Source of the DNA: Cordia subcordata
Lineage: Eukaryota; Streptophyta; Magnoliopsida; Boraginales; Cordiaceae
Assembly (NCBI GenBank): GCA_028554755.1
Contig: JAPTOF010000008.1
Location: 14,551,001 to 14,615,000 of the forward strand
DNA length: 64,000 nt
Reading direction: 5' to 3'
A program made the position numbers and the translations under genes. Below, one piece after another: positions 11,892 through 24,440 of the stretch; the stretch's first letter is position 1, and the number at the start of each line of letters is the position of its first letter. The notes beneath the pieces were generated by a model. It was not told the origin of the DNA and did no database searches. It was given only the letters and a program-made list of their open reading frames with translations.

Positions 11892-14375
11892 GCTTTTAGA
11901 TCATTAGGCTTTCGTTGTATTGTTTATGGGCCTAAGATTAACTTAGTTCATGCTGTCAATACTAATTACCATATTATCTTTGCTGGTACGTTTATGACAT
12001 TCGGTGCGATTTTACGTCTAGATAGCTGACATTAACGTCCTGATTTTATATAAATTTGTATGTTCAAGGAATTGGTAACAAGAGTCTGGTTGGCAAGTTA
12101 TTATGGTCACTGCGCTCTCCTCCAATTATCATGCTACGATGAGCAGTAATATTTTTTATGTTGTTGCAGGGTAAGATGCAGTGTCCTCTAACTTTAATTG
12201 CTGTTGTTCTGAAAAAATAAGTCAACGGTCTTCAAAACGTTGTTAATTCTTTAAATATTTGACATAAAATCAGATGATTTAAAAGAAGTTAAACAGATTA
12301 CCAATTAGTCTCCCTACTCCCACACTATGCCATCCTACATGTTTGTTCTTTTTTGCATTTTCATCGTTGACTTTCTTTTTCATTTCGACATCAATAGTGT
12401 TGCTTGTTTGAAGGGACTAACATCGTGGACACAACTTTCATGGTGAGGGGAGAGTTTTCTAGGTGAGCTTAGAGCTGCCGCGGGCTCTATGACTATACGC
12501 TTGTTCGCACACTTAGTTGTTAGCATAACTGATAACTGTTAATTAGAATTATGCACACTTAGTTATTAGCATAGTTGATAACTGTTAATTAGAATTGTGC
12601 ACGGTTCTTAGAGATCCCAACTTGAATCGAAATAGCATAGTTGATAACTGTTAATTAGAATTGTACACAGTTCTTAGAAATCCCAACTTGAATCGAAACT
12701 GTACCCAATTGTATCATAATTAAAAATTCTGTTGAGTTTTTGTTTTTATAAGAATTGAACTGAATCAAAAATTCCTTTATAGTAAGGTTTTCTAGATTAT
12801 GTACTGAAAATTGTACCGAGAACTAAACCAATGCAAAATTGTACCGGATTAAAAGAACCAATTTTTTAATATTAATAATTATATGTATAACTTCTATTTT
12901 ACAATTTTTAAAGATTTTATATAATAGTTTAATACTAATATTTTTATTTTAAGATCATAATTTTTTTTAATTCTTATTGAAAAAGAAAAATTAAGAAAAA
13001 AGTACTTTAGAGTCACAATATAATCACACTTGATTCTAGTTATACTACACACAATTAATTCTAATTACATTATTAACATTATTTATATATTTTAAGTTTT
13101 TAATCTTTAGTCTAATAACAAATTAATTTTGTAATAATTATCTTAATTATATTATCTTTTACGTACATTCTAACTAAAGTATATGATCTAATCGCTAAAT
13201 AGAAGTAACTAAGTTCTAAGAAGTTTAGAGCCAAACACAAAGTTAAATTTTTAAACATAATGACTTGTAATCCTAAATTTAATATTAGCTCTTTATTAAT
13301 ATAATTATATTTGTATTAGTCAATGTCAATTACATTTCTAGCTTTATTCCTTGCTAGCTTAATTTCTTACTAGCTTAAGCTAATAGCACTTAACTGATGC
13401 TAGTTATATGACATGTTTTATGATTCTAGTTATACTACTTACTCCATTTATCTACTTAACTTGCTAATCTTTAATCCAACCATAATAAGCTTAATTATCT
13501 TAATCAAAATTTTCAATTACTAATTTAATAATTTAATGTATAACCTAATCATAATTAATTAATTCTAGTTATATGATAAACTAAATTTTATAATATAATT
13601 AGCCTAATCATATTAACTAGGTTAATCAAATTATATTATTATATACAAATTTGTATAAGTTTTACATATTTTGCACATGAATTACTGTAACATTTCTTGA
13701 GTTGTTGGTGTAAGAGTTAACTCTACTGATGTATTAACATTTTGTCTTATTTTTCATCACTTTGTGTTAATTAAAATTTAAGTTTCATTTTCTTCATTTT
13801 ATCATTGAAAATTATGTTAATATGCAAAAAATCTCTGCAAAGTCATATTTCAAATTTTTGAACAAGTATTAAAATATTCGAATCCTTATCCCATTCTATC
13901 TCGATAGACAAGTATTAAAAGTGTTGAATACCTGTATAGAACTATCCTAATTATGATTTTAAAATATTTAAAAACCAAAAGTTTGGGTCAGTTTTGAAGA
14001 TTTTCAAATCTTCGAACTGGAATGCACCATTTACACTAACAGTTATTTCTTTGCTGTTAGAGGGTAATTATTTAGTTAACTAATTGAAGAAAATGTGATT
14101 TACAAAATTAGGTGATAAATTAGCTAATAAATGCAAGATGACTAGAAAAACATTGATATTACATTAATATTGTTATGATTGTTATTATAATTATGACTGT
14201 TTATTATTATTAATGGAATAAGATAATTTATTTTGTTATTATATATATTTTTATAATAGTATACTACTACTAAAGCATGATAAAATGAATTTTTCGATAT
14301 AGCATGTGTGTCAATATTACAAAAAATATTTTAAATATATTCAAATCTTATTTTCTCAAAAATAAAATAATAATT
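11892..14375. other. 3' flank of the G-patch gene, then AT-rich intergenic DNA
   Basis: The first ~300 bases probably hold the 3' untranslated region. From 12200 to 14375 the DNA is AT-rich with no credible reading frame. Apart from the tandem repeat at 12500-12705 I recognise no element. Confidence 0.6.
12500..12705 (+). repeat. Overlapping tandem repeats (~50 and ~70 bases)
   Basis: The core GATAACTGTTAATTAGAAT occurs three times. The first two copies share a flanking ACACTTAGTTATTAGCAT; the second and third share TTCTTAGAGATCCCAACTTG. The array therefore grew in two steps with different unit sizes. Confidence 0.85.
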
Positions 14376-16339
14376 TGTTGGCTTAATCTTGCATTTTATG
14401 ATGATTTTGATGATGAAAATTATATCCTAATTACTAAAGCATCTTGTGAGCTTGATTGTATACATTCTTAAGATAGATGCTTGGAATTAATGGAAAGTGT
14501 TGGACTTGAGCCATGATCATTTAACGAATGCTTATCCAAGAATAAAGCTCAAGCATATAGAGGAAAAAGATGAGGAGTCATAAGGCGGAGATGAGACGTC
14601 ATAAGGGGTACCAGATCAATGCTGCTTGTGAATAGTCTTAGATTCACCTTAATACCTCAATATTTTTATCTTCTGATATGTCTCGAGTTTTACACCCACA
14701 AGCACACAGATCAAAAGTAGTGTAATGTGTGCAAGAGTACGGGTATATTGCAAGAGTACGGGTATCATCTACTTAGGAAGGCCTTTAATTATGGTCCTAG
14801 ATGTTATGCATCCTAAACTAGCTTCGTTGCAAACGGAAAATCTTTTTGCATTTTTGTATTTTGAATTGAAGGGGAACTCTAAACTATCCTATTGAAGCTA
14901 AAGTGCACCAGTTGAACTAAAAGTAAATGGAAAACGAATGAGAAGAAAGCAACTAGGAACGATTAGAGGAACTTCACTAATTTAATTTAACTACCTAAAC
15001 TAAATTACTAATTGATCTTATTACTTAATTCCTATAATAATCAATTAAAATTAATTAAACTAATACTACTAAAATAAAAACATTAAAAAGGCATAAAAAG
15101 ATAAGAAAAAATACACAAACACTCAAAAAGACTCAATAAACACTCAAAAGCTCAAAATAGACAAAATTAAGCACCAAAACATGAACTCAAGCGCATTCTA
15201 CATCGTGTAATTCACACTCAGAATACACACACACATCATCTTCTCATTGCATCATTCGCATAAAATTTTTATGGGTAATGGTTTACATTGGTGAAGACTT
15301 GATTTCATTGCATAAAATCTTGAAAACTTCATAGAATTGTGTTAACATGTTTTGAGCTTCAAATGTTCTATAAAAACCGTCTTTGAATTAGTCTATACTT
15401 GCAAAATGCCTTGATTCAACATTTGGTGCTTTTTAAACTTGTTTGGCAATGTTTACATTCTAGAGTTGCTGGACCCCTAGCCGGCCGACTGGCTAGTTGC
15501 GGAGGTCAATCGGCATTCTCGAAATGTTGAGGCATGTAGCTAGACCCCTAACGGTCGATCGACTAAGGCACCCGGCCTAGTCAGTGACTTCAAGAAGGAA
15601 GCCAAACCCCTGGCCGATCAACTGGCCAGGCAACCAGCCTCCTCTACAATATTAAATGCTGTAACCATTGTATAGCTATTGTGAACTTATTTTTGCCCCT
15701 CTTCTCAACCACCATTGTCCTAACACTCGTATCCTCTATAAATACACTTTCCTATCAAGAAGATCATCTAAGCTTCCAAACTCTTTTTATATCATTAATT
15801 ACTTAGAAATCATTGAGAGATTTGAACTATTATCGTGAAACCCTTTGAGCTTTCAAGAGTTTTACTTTACTACATCTACTTATAAGAAGTTGAGCTTTCC
15901 TTCACATTTATTTCTTCATTTATTGCTATTAACACACTCTAAAAGCTAGAAATTCTAGAGAGAAACACATATTGAGCTTGAAAGAGTGTGGGAAAATCCT
16001 AAAAAGTATAACTCTTGAGTTCTTTGAAGTTGGGCTTCAAAGAGTTGTAAAGCTTGCTGGCTTTGTACTCACCAACACTTGAAGAAGTAACATACTAGTA
16101 GAGTGTTGATGTCTTAAGAGAAGCATCCTTAGGCAGTGGATGTAGGCTCGCCGAACCACCCAAAAATTGGTTGTCTCTACTCTCTTTCTCTTGTCTCTAC
16201 TATTATCTTTCTAGTGTGCTCTACTTGTTTGATGTATTACTTAAGTGAAATAGCTTGCTTTGATTGAGTAGTTTTAATTGCAAAAAATTGTCAATATCTT
16301 AATTCATCCCCCTTCCCCCCAAAATATTTGCTCCCAACA
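14376..16339 (+). mobile_element. Solo LTR, SIRE/Maximus-type Copia, with nested insertion
   Basis: It begins TGTTGGCTTAATCTTGCA and ends CCCAACA, and is flanked by the perfect 5-base target-site duplication TAATT (14371-14375 and 16340-16344). The start, with its repeated TGATGATTTTGATGATG block, and the C-rich TTCATCCCCC near the end resemble SIRE/Maximus LTRs. A TATAAATA box lies at 15737-15744. No gag, pol or second LTR follows, so this is a solo LTR left by LTR-LTR recombination. The stretch from ~14690 to 15240 reads like a different retroelement inserted later; its ends were not fixed. Confidence 0.8.
14690..15240. mobile_element. Probable retroelement fragment nested in the solo LTR
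   Basis: This stretch (ACACCCACAAGCACACAG, then a 20-base unit with AAGAGTACGGGTAT repeated twice near 14730-14770) interrupts the SIRE-like text and resembles Athila-type non-coding sequence. Related ATCTTCT words occur near both presumed edges, but no clean target-site duplication was proved. Confidence 0.35.
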
Positions 16340-16344
16340 TAATT

Positions 16345-18635
16345 ATACTAATAAAACTTATATTTTTTTTTAATATGTTTTGATGTTGATCGAGTTTGAA
16401 ATTGATTTTTGTATTTTATATTTATATTTATGAAAGAGAAGGTAAAAATAAATAGAATGATTAAATGGAGACTAGTACTGCCAAAAAAGGAGCAAAGATA
16501 AATTTTCCAAAAAAATTGAAAAACTAAAAGCTATTGTAAAATGTTAAAATTTTTAATATTTAAGAAAAGCTAGTTAAAATGGTGAAAGTTGCTCAAAAAG
16601 TTATTTGAGAAACTGTTCAGTCCAAAATCAACTCAATGGCTCTTGGGCCAAAGTGACCCGTGATGGACCATGCAATGGGCCTTGCTTAATACGCCATAGA
16701 AGTACAATAGGTAAGGACTTTCATAGGGGAAAAGTCAGCCATAATTATATAATCAGGCCCTAAACATGAGGTAATCAGAGCCCTATAACCAAGGAATTTG
16801 AACTTTCCCGTGATTGAGTAAATCATGCCCTAAAATTAAGCTAGTTGACCTTTTTAAGGGAAGGGGAAGGGAGGAAGGGGAGGGGGTGCATGCGCAAGGC
16901 ATGATTTCCCCTAGCAAATGATCATCTACCCTAGCTTTCTCTCTGAAACTTTAGTGCCATACTCCCACCATAACCAAAAAGGGGGCTAAGCCCTTAGACC
17001 TCAATTATAAAATACGCTCTACAAAGATTATTTTACCGAACAACAATAATTTAAAAAATAATTTTTTGACCTAATCAAAACGCTAAAAATTACTTCAAAT
17101 TTTATTTTTTTGGTGTCAATAAACCAGGCCTATGATGTGTGTATATAATATTAGAGATTTCTTTTCAAGTTGTCTGTGGCCTTAGGTGATGGTTTTTCGC
17201 TAGAAATAACAATAGTACTCCATCTCGTTTCATTCTGCATAAGTATTATAGAGGTTGAAGGCAGAGTTTTTAGCAAAAACCCCTACGGTGTGGAATTTTT
17301 TCCCTTGCACTAGTCTACTTGCTTTTCTCCCACCCACTTATATATGTATATTTGTTATTTTTAATATTTTCTTATATTTTTTATGTAAGCATCATATAAT
17401 TATGTATATTCTTTTATCTTTAATACAAACTTTATATCATTAGAGATTTCACTGGTTTTATAATAAAAATAATTTATTTTTTAATATGCTCTTATATATC
17501 AGTATTTAAAAAAATTAATTCCATTGCAATTTTATTTTTTAATAGGCAAGGGTTTACCTGGGTTTTACTCAGTTGTCTCCTCTAGTAATCTCGTTGATTG
17601 GTACTCCATAGGGATGGTGTGGAGTTCTTTCCAGTCCGGATATTGTGTACCCCGACATCATATACTATCCCAGCGTTGTGCATCCCTGCATCGCGAACAG
17701 TGTGTACAGTGCCTCAACAATAGGACATTCACGCGTTTTATACTATACGTTAATAATTTTTATATTATATATTCATAAATTTTAATTATTTTTATATTTC
17801 ATGTTATATATTTACAATTTTAATACTTTATATTCAAAATTTTTAATTATTTACTACTCTTATATTTTATATTTAAAAATTTTATATTATATATTTACAT
17901 TGATAAACTATTTTTTTATGACTCTTTAATATATATTAACAATATGTGAACACTGTGTAAACACTGTATTCACACCTTTCAAATTGAAAAAAAATGAGCT
18001 TGATTTAAACAAAATATTAAATACTTTATCTACATTATTTTCCTTCTATACAGCATTAGCTTTGACATTACAAGCTTCCTCACCAATTTCTACACTCCTA
18101 CATCATCATCTTAACACCTAAATACTTCTCAACACACAAATAGCACTAACTATTTACTTACACACAAAAAAATATATCTACTACAATTGGAGTCATATAT
18201 ATAGAATTGCCTGTATATATAGATCTGTTTGTATATGTGTGTGTGCATATATACACATACACCCACACACACACAAAGAGATTTGCTAAGAAAAAGAGAG
18301 TATAACGAAGGGAGAGGAAAAGAGGAGCACAACGAGGAACAACTATTCGGAGCATGACGATGATGGTAGTTGTGAGATTTTTTTTTTTTTCTTTTGTATA
18401 TACACAACCGTGAGAGAGAAGAGAGAAAGGAATGGGTTATGGAGTACTATGAGAGAGAAAATGAAAGAAAGAATGAGAGATTAGATCAAATCTGCTCTTT
18501 TTTTTTTTTTTTTTAATAAGCGCGTGTGACATACTGTTGAGGTGTTGCACAATTGTGAAATGGTGTACTAATAAATAGGATGGATGATAAAATTTGTCAA
18601 GTTCTTTTCGTAGGGAAAGGTAATAGGAGTGGATT
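16345..18635. other. Intergenic DNA, no gene recognised
   Basis: AT-rich DNA with a moderately GC-richer block at 16620-17000. The short frames at 17255-17443 and 17524-17778 show no family signal. A (TG)n/(CA)n stretch lies at 18230-18275 and poly-T tracts near 18375 and 18498. I see nothing else supportable. Confidence 0.5.
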
Positions 18636-18865
18636 TGGATCCTCTCCGAATAGAATTGTCTTCGAATGACTAGGAAGTAAATTCTAGTTCTTTAAATTTA
18701 AATAAGAAAATCTTGGTCATTTAATTAAAAATATAATAAATTATATTTTTAATTAAATGTATTAATTATATTTTTAATTGAATGACTAAGATTTTTTATT
18801 TAAATTTAAGGGACTAGAATACACATTTTAGTTACTCGGAGACAATTCTACTCGGAGAGGATCCA
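18636..18865 (+). mobile_element. MITE with ~53-base terminal inverted repeats
   Basis: The element starts TGGATCCTCTCCGAATAGAA and its other end, read on the - strand, starts TGGATCCTCTCCGAGTAGAA. The inverted match continues for ~53 bases with few differences. The 230-base interior is AT-rich and itself palindromic around AAATTATATTTTTAATTA, with no coding capacity. I could not see a clear target-site duplication, so the superfamily is open. Confidence 0.85.
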
Positions 18866-19355
18866 GTACTAGGTGTACACTAGGGATAGGGCTTTAGATT
18901 ATTAACAGATGTAGGAAAAGAACAAGTAAACCTCGTCCCATTACCATCCAAATCTTCCACAGAAAAGTAATGCCATGTTTGGTATGTGGGAGCGACTTAG
19001 AAAAAAATGGTTATCAAAGAGATAATAGAACTCAAGGCATAATACTATTGAAATCCTTATTCTATTTCTTGTATTTAGTTATTATCATAAAAAAACTAGA
19101 ATGGGATATTTATGTCATTTCATATGTTTGGTAAAAAGAAAGGAATCTCTTTTTTAAAAAGTATATCTAAAATATCTTGTTAAAATAATTTTGTTAACAA
19201 TTTAATATTAAATTATTAAAATTGTTTAAAAATAAATTTTTTAAAAAACTCTCTTTAAAATATTTTTTGGGAAAAATTAATGTATCTCATTAATATTTTT
19301 TTTTCTATTTTAGATCATACCCCTCCCCCACCCACCCACACACGCGCGCGCACAG

Positions 19356-19389
<34 letters not shown>

Positions 19390-20065
19390 TAAAATATTCT
19401 GGTTATTCTTTTATTCAACAACAATACATGACATTACTTATTTTATTATTTTTTATTTTAAAATTATATTCTAAATTTTTTGTAAGCATATTGATATTTT
19501 GTGGGAGGGTAAATGAAACATAAATATTATTCTTTTTATATTTCTTTCTTCATGTTGGAAGAGTCATTTTTTGGATTGAGATAAGGAAGGACTTTTTCAA
19601 TATTTTTTTAAAGGCCATTCTTATGAATTGATCTTTTCAGTTTTAATTTTTTTATACCAAATCAAAGAAAATGAATTGAAAATCAAAATGATTTTTAATT
19701 CTTAATGAAAGAGATGCATAAAATGACGAAAACTTCAAGTAATTGGACACAAAAAGATGTGTGTAAAAGAAACAAATAAGGAATGAATAACTAAAGAATA
19801 TTCTTAAAAAATAGACTAATAAATCAATGATCTAGATCAATAAAAATAAAAATAAAAATAAAAAGATCAAAAGTCAAACTGCAGACCGACGCATATAACA
19901 ATTAGGCTGTGCAGTGTGCACTTCTCACAAATTAATGTGGACTTTTTCTCGCAAGAGTTGTATCCAAGTAAAGAAGCTTGTACTTGTGAATGGTGGATAC
20001 TCATAAGAGCATTATGAGCTGTAAAACAAGTGATTGTGTGGAACCCATTCATTGAGCTTGGAGCA
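18866..20065. other. AT-rich intergenic DNA
   Basis: No gene. A (CA)n microsatellite followed by (TA)n lies at 19333-19390. Text near 18975 (GCCATGTTTGGTATGTGGGA) looks like the edge of a small inverted-repeat element but I found no clear partner. Confidence 0.5.
19333..19390 (+). repeat. (CA)n(TA)n compound microsatellite
   Basis: ACACAC/GCGC/CACACA repeats followed by about twelve bases of TA repeats; the short open frame across it is not a gene. Confidence 0.9.
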
Positions 20066-20322
20066 GGGGTTCTTTAAGTTGGTTTTTAAGAAAAAGTATT
20101 TTTTTATGGAAAGTTAAAAGTTTTGATTTTAAAAAAAAGATTATATTTAAAGTTTTGATTTTAAAAAAAGATTATATTTGAACTTTGTTTTCAAGGTTTT
20201 AGTTTTTTTTAAGGTCAATTGAAATAGTTATAGCAAAGAGAATATACTTTTAAGAATTTTTTTTTTTACTTTTTAAGAAAAAATATTTAAAAAAAAAAAA
20301 ACAATTCGAACAAACCCCAAAT
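20066..20322 (+). mobile_element. Degenerate MITE-like element (GTTTGGATTG-type ends)
   Basis: The left edge GGGGTTCTTTAAGTTGG and right edge AATTCGAACAAACCCC are imperfect inverted repeats. The interior is A/T tracts with a direct repeat of TTTTGATTTTAAAAAAAGAT. This matches the style of the elements at 54236-54431 and 62875-63147, but is more decayed. Confidence 0.5.
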
Positions 20323-20399
20323 AGGAATGAGATGAATGTTGTTAGTTGTTACATATTATTACTAGTATACGAAATAGCATGTTGTAGTATAGTATTTTA

Positions 20400-21240
20400 A
20401 CTTTATATTTTGTGTACATAATTCGGGTTCGAATCCAGTCTACTGTCCTGAGTTGAGTGCCTTTGACTTGTCCTGAGTTGAGTGCCTTTGACTTGCCTGA
20501 TGCACAGTATAGGAGACGTGTTGTATACCCGGGGTTTGCCAACTGGTGGTCGGGTTCCGTCGGATGTTCCAATGACCGGGCTCAGTCAGTTGGATTTCCC
20601 TTGTCACAAAAAACTTTATACTTCGTGTATGGTAAGGGTATATCCAATCCGACCTATATTTTATCAAAGTTTGGATATGTGTTATCTAAGAAAGACTCGT
20701 ATATAGACTCAACTAAATCCTTATTTACAGGTCTTAACAATTATATCCTGACTAAATATCAAACTCTATTATTAGAGTCCTATCAAATACCTATTAGGAG
20801 TACCATACTTATTGAAGACCATCTTGTTCACGCTATAAATACATTATATCCTGACTAAATATCAAACTCTATTATTAGAGTCCTATCAAATACCTATTAG
20901 GAGTACCATACTTATTGAAGACCATTTTGTTCACGCTATAAATACTGTAAGGGGTATAGGCTTCAGGTAACTAAAATTTACTGAGTTCATTTATTTATAT
21001 ATTATGAGCAAATGTATGCTTATGTCTAAATTATGCATATATTCTTCGACTTGCCTATATTTTACTAACTTGAGCGTCGTAGGGTCTTTGACCGGCATTA
21101 TACCGGTGTCTTAAGATAACTTGACCCTGTTTTCTTTTCCATACAAGTTGTGTTCTGAGGCGAATTCGGACATAATTTTTACTAGTAATTTTTTGCATTA
21201 TCAGTGTAATTTGTATAATTATATGATTAAAAATCATCAT
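20400..21240 (+). repeat. Gypsy-type LTR fragment with internal tandem duplication
   Basis: The R-U5-like signature ACTTGAGCGTCGTAGGGTC, then CCGGCATTATACCGGTGTC, lies at 21066-21112, downstream of TATA boxes at about 20834 and 20937. A 26-base unit with GAGTTGAGTGCCTTTGACTT is repeated near 20450-20490. No coding part and no LTR ends were fixed. It is probably a solo or truncated LTR on the + strand. Confidence 0.5.
20741..20946 (+). repeat. 103-base tandem duplication carrying a TATA box
   Basis: 20741-20843 and 20844-20946 are near-identical (visible change: CATCTTGTTCA versus CATTTTGTTCA). Each copy ends with CACGCTATAAATAC, so the LTR's probable core promoter is duplicated. Confidence 0.9.
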
Positions 21241-21679
21241 GGATCAATGAATATTCCAAATGATTAAATTTAATTCTTAAAAATTATGACCTGTGTTTAA
21301 ATCTTATTAGAGACAGGGTTGTAGATTAAAAAGAAATGGTTAAAAATGATCAATTCTATAACTAATAGAATTTGTTAATATATAGAAAACAATATAAATA
21401 TTCATGAGATTGGAATAAAAAGAATAAAAATCAAGGAATTAATTTATTTTTTGAATTCTTTCATCAACTTGATAATGATAAAAATATTGAAGTGAAATTG
21501 CTGAAAATAAAATTAAATAAGCACCATTGTCGATTGGCTCTGACGTGACACTGTAGCCAAGCATTAAATGAAAAAATAACGATAAACTCACTCAAGCATT
21601 AACCTAAAAAAAAAACACTACATAGTGCCACGTGGCACTCCACTTTTTAGGGGAAAAATGTAGAGAAACAATATTGTTA

Positions 21680-22930
21680 CCAGTGTTTTTATACCCCGCA
21701 CTTTGCACGGATTTATTTATTATTTTTAAATATCTATAAAAATTCATTCTAGTGCCTTTTATTTTTATTTTATTTTTTGAAATATTCTATAAATATGATA
21801 CCATTACGTTCAAAAATCAATTTTAACTATTAATATTCACTTGAATAATACAATGACATGTCTTAACCATTTTATTTAGTAAATATTTACAATTAAAAAC
21901 ACTTTTAGTTCGCCAAATTAGTAAAGTTATTTTAGTCATATTTGGTTCAATATTTAATGGCAAGAGTTAAATTGAATGTTTCTAAAAAAAAATTATAATT
22001 GATTTGGATATTTCAAAATAATAAAGACCGGATATAAAAGGAAATAACAAGAACTTGTAGTGATCATAGAAATTTATTACTATTAAAGAATATTTAATAG
22101 AAATAAACCAAAAAAAAAATTAATTAAAATATGACATGGTATCTCCTACCGTCTCTTAAATTTTGATGAAGCATCATCATCATCATCATTATTATTATTA
22201 GTATTGTTATTAGTACTACTACTACTACTACTGTAATAGTATAATTATATAGAAGAATTACTAAATATCATTTTATTTTCTTTAGTAATTTTTGTACCAT
22301 TATTTCTATTTGAATCTTTAAAAATAATAGGGACTAATTAAAGAAAAATACTAGTACTTATAACATAATTTTCTCATTTGTTAGTGTGCTATATCTCTAA
22401 AATCTATATCATATAATATTATATTATACAATGGGACTAATTCAAATAAGTTGGACTAATATAAATATATTGAAATAATGAAAAATTTGACTATGTTTAT
22501 TGGTTAGTTTGACTATATCCTTAAAATATTATCAACTAATTTAAATAGTTTAAAAGTCCTTATTATTTTACTCATATTTATACTAATTTGAATAACTTTA
22601 TTAAATATAAAGGACCAATATAAAATTTCTTAACTGATAAAAACTAAATTGATTCTTTAATTTAGGGACTAATTTGATTATGTAGTAAAATATTATGAAT
22701 CAATTCGAATATTTTAAAACAATAAGAGCTTAGTTAGAGAAAAATAACAATTTTAGGGCCTTATAACATAATTTATACATTTGAAATTAATGATCTTTTT
22801 AACCTTGTACATCACCACTTGCAAAAGTACAAAATTAACTCGTACTCTCTCAATAGAAGCTGATGTGGCATGTCTCTTAGAGTTTTATTGGGTACAACTT
22901 TTATATATACTAGTAACGCAAGCACGGGTC
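21680..22930 (-). mobile_element. Helitron-like non-autonomous element, copy A
   Basis: Read on the - strand, the 3' end has CCGTGCAAAGTGCGGGG followed by ATAAAAACACTGG and then T. That is a GC hairpin plus a CTRR end next to T, as expected for Helitrons. The whole body matches copy B at 54171-55848, which lies in the opposite orientation. The other edge lies near 22930, next to TACTAGTAACGCAAGCACG. There is no Rep/helicase coding. ATC and ACT trinucleotide runs near 22170-22235 are internal. Assignment rests on the 3' hallmark and the second copy. Confidence 0.55.
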
Positions 22931-23740
22931 GACTTTTTCTTTTTTTTTTTTGAAGTATATACTTTATATAGTTCTTTATTTATAAATCTTTTTGCTTTTT
23001 TTAGGTTTAATTTACCTCTATTTACATTTGGTTAAATTATATAATATGTGCTGTATTGAGTGTTGGATATTTTTTTGGTTAGATCTTTGATGCTTAAATA
23101 ATACAATATTCTGATAATCCTTTATCAATTTTGCAGGTAAGTTTGGTATTTTGAACTAATACACATTCTTTTATTTTTTTTAGCAAGTACTAATATATAT
23201 TCAAACTTTTTGCTTCTTCATTTTGGTGTATTTTTGGAACCTTTTTTTTTATTATTATACCTTACTAAGTTTATATTATTATTTGTTAAGATCATAATTT
23301 ATATGCTGATATATTAAGATCTAATGATATGATGTTTCTTTTTTTTTTTTAAGTTATAATTTGAAGAACGGTTTATGTAAGTACCATTCCAGGTATGTTC
23401 CCTTTCTTTGATAATTTGCTTTGGTTAAGATAATAGTTTGCATATACATACAATTACAAATAAAGAATTAAACTTGTGTGTAAATAACATGATAATTACA
23501 AATAAACGTAAATTAAAAAAATAATTCAAAAAGTTTTATATATGTATAGGCTTGTGTACGAACCATAACATGTAGTAATATTAAAGAACTAAACTAAAAT
23601 TAGAATAACCAACTGAATATACAAGTAATATAGATTTATTAAACAAAATAAAATGAATTGCAGGAAATTAAAAGAAAATATTTATAAGAAAGAAAGTAAA
23701 AGAATATCAAATGTAAATTAGAATGGAGGCTTGAGTTGGA
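22931..23740. other. AT-rich intergenic DNA
   Basis: No gene or recognisable element; T-rich tracts near 22941, 23246 and 23340. Confidence 0.5.
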
Positions 23741-24440
23741 TTTAATCTCCTTAAAACTTTAACGCACTATTACAGTATTGACAGTTCTTCTCGCAAACCT
23801 TTTAGGATAAATGGTTTACCTTTTATGGATATATATTACTCAAATTTTTAGAAGCCAATGATAAGGATGGTGTTAAAACTTTTTCAACTATGCAAGCTAA
23901 TTATAAGAAACACTATATGCAAAAAAAAGAACTTCATTTATTTTGTATGTTTTGAAGTTTTTATAATACTACTATTTAAGATGGAAGAATTGGTAAGGTA
24001 TAAAGTCTACCATAAATAAGGTATTCGAAGGTCTTAACCCCTTTACATTAAATCTCCTTAAAACTTTTACACACTACTACGATATTGACAACTCCTCTCA
24101 CAAACCTTCTAGGATAAATGGTTTACCTTTTGTGGATATATCACTCAAATTTTTAAAAGCCAATGATAAGAATGGTGTTAAAACTCTCTTAACTATGCAA
24201 GCTTATAGACTATAAGAAACACTATATACAAAAAAAAAACTTCAAATACTACTATTTATAGATAGAAGAATTGGTAAAACTCTCTTAACTATGCAAGCTT
24301 ATAGACTATAAAAAACACTATATACAAAAAAAAAAAAAAAAAAACTTCAAATACTACTATTTATAGATAGAAGAATTGGTAAGGTATAAAGTCTACCATA
24401 AATAAGGTATTCGAAGGTCTTAAAACCCCTTTACATTAAC
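23741..24440 (+). repeat. Compound tandem repeat: ~308-base unit plus inner ~94-base duplication
   Basis: AATCTCCTTAAAACTTT marks the unit start at 23743 and again at 24051 (period ~308). Both units run through GGATAAATGGTTTACCTTTT, ACTATGCAAGCT and AAGGTATTCGAAGGTCTTAA. In the second unit the segment starting AAAACTCTCTTAACTATGC is duplicated once more at ~24178 and ~24272. Confidence 0.9.

Noticed and set aside
18150..18407. 85-codon - strand frame with Cys/Val repeats
   Set aside because: Produced by (CA)n/(TA)n simple repeats; no family signal.
20420..20440. GGTTCGAATCC, a perfect match to a tRNA B-box, as a possible tRNA or SINE head
   Set aside because: No A-box at the right distance, no acceptor stem pairing and no cloverleaf; it lies in LTR-like sequence.
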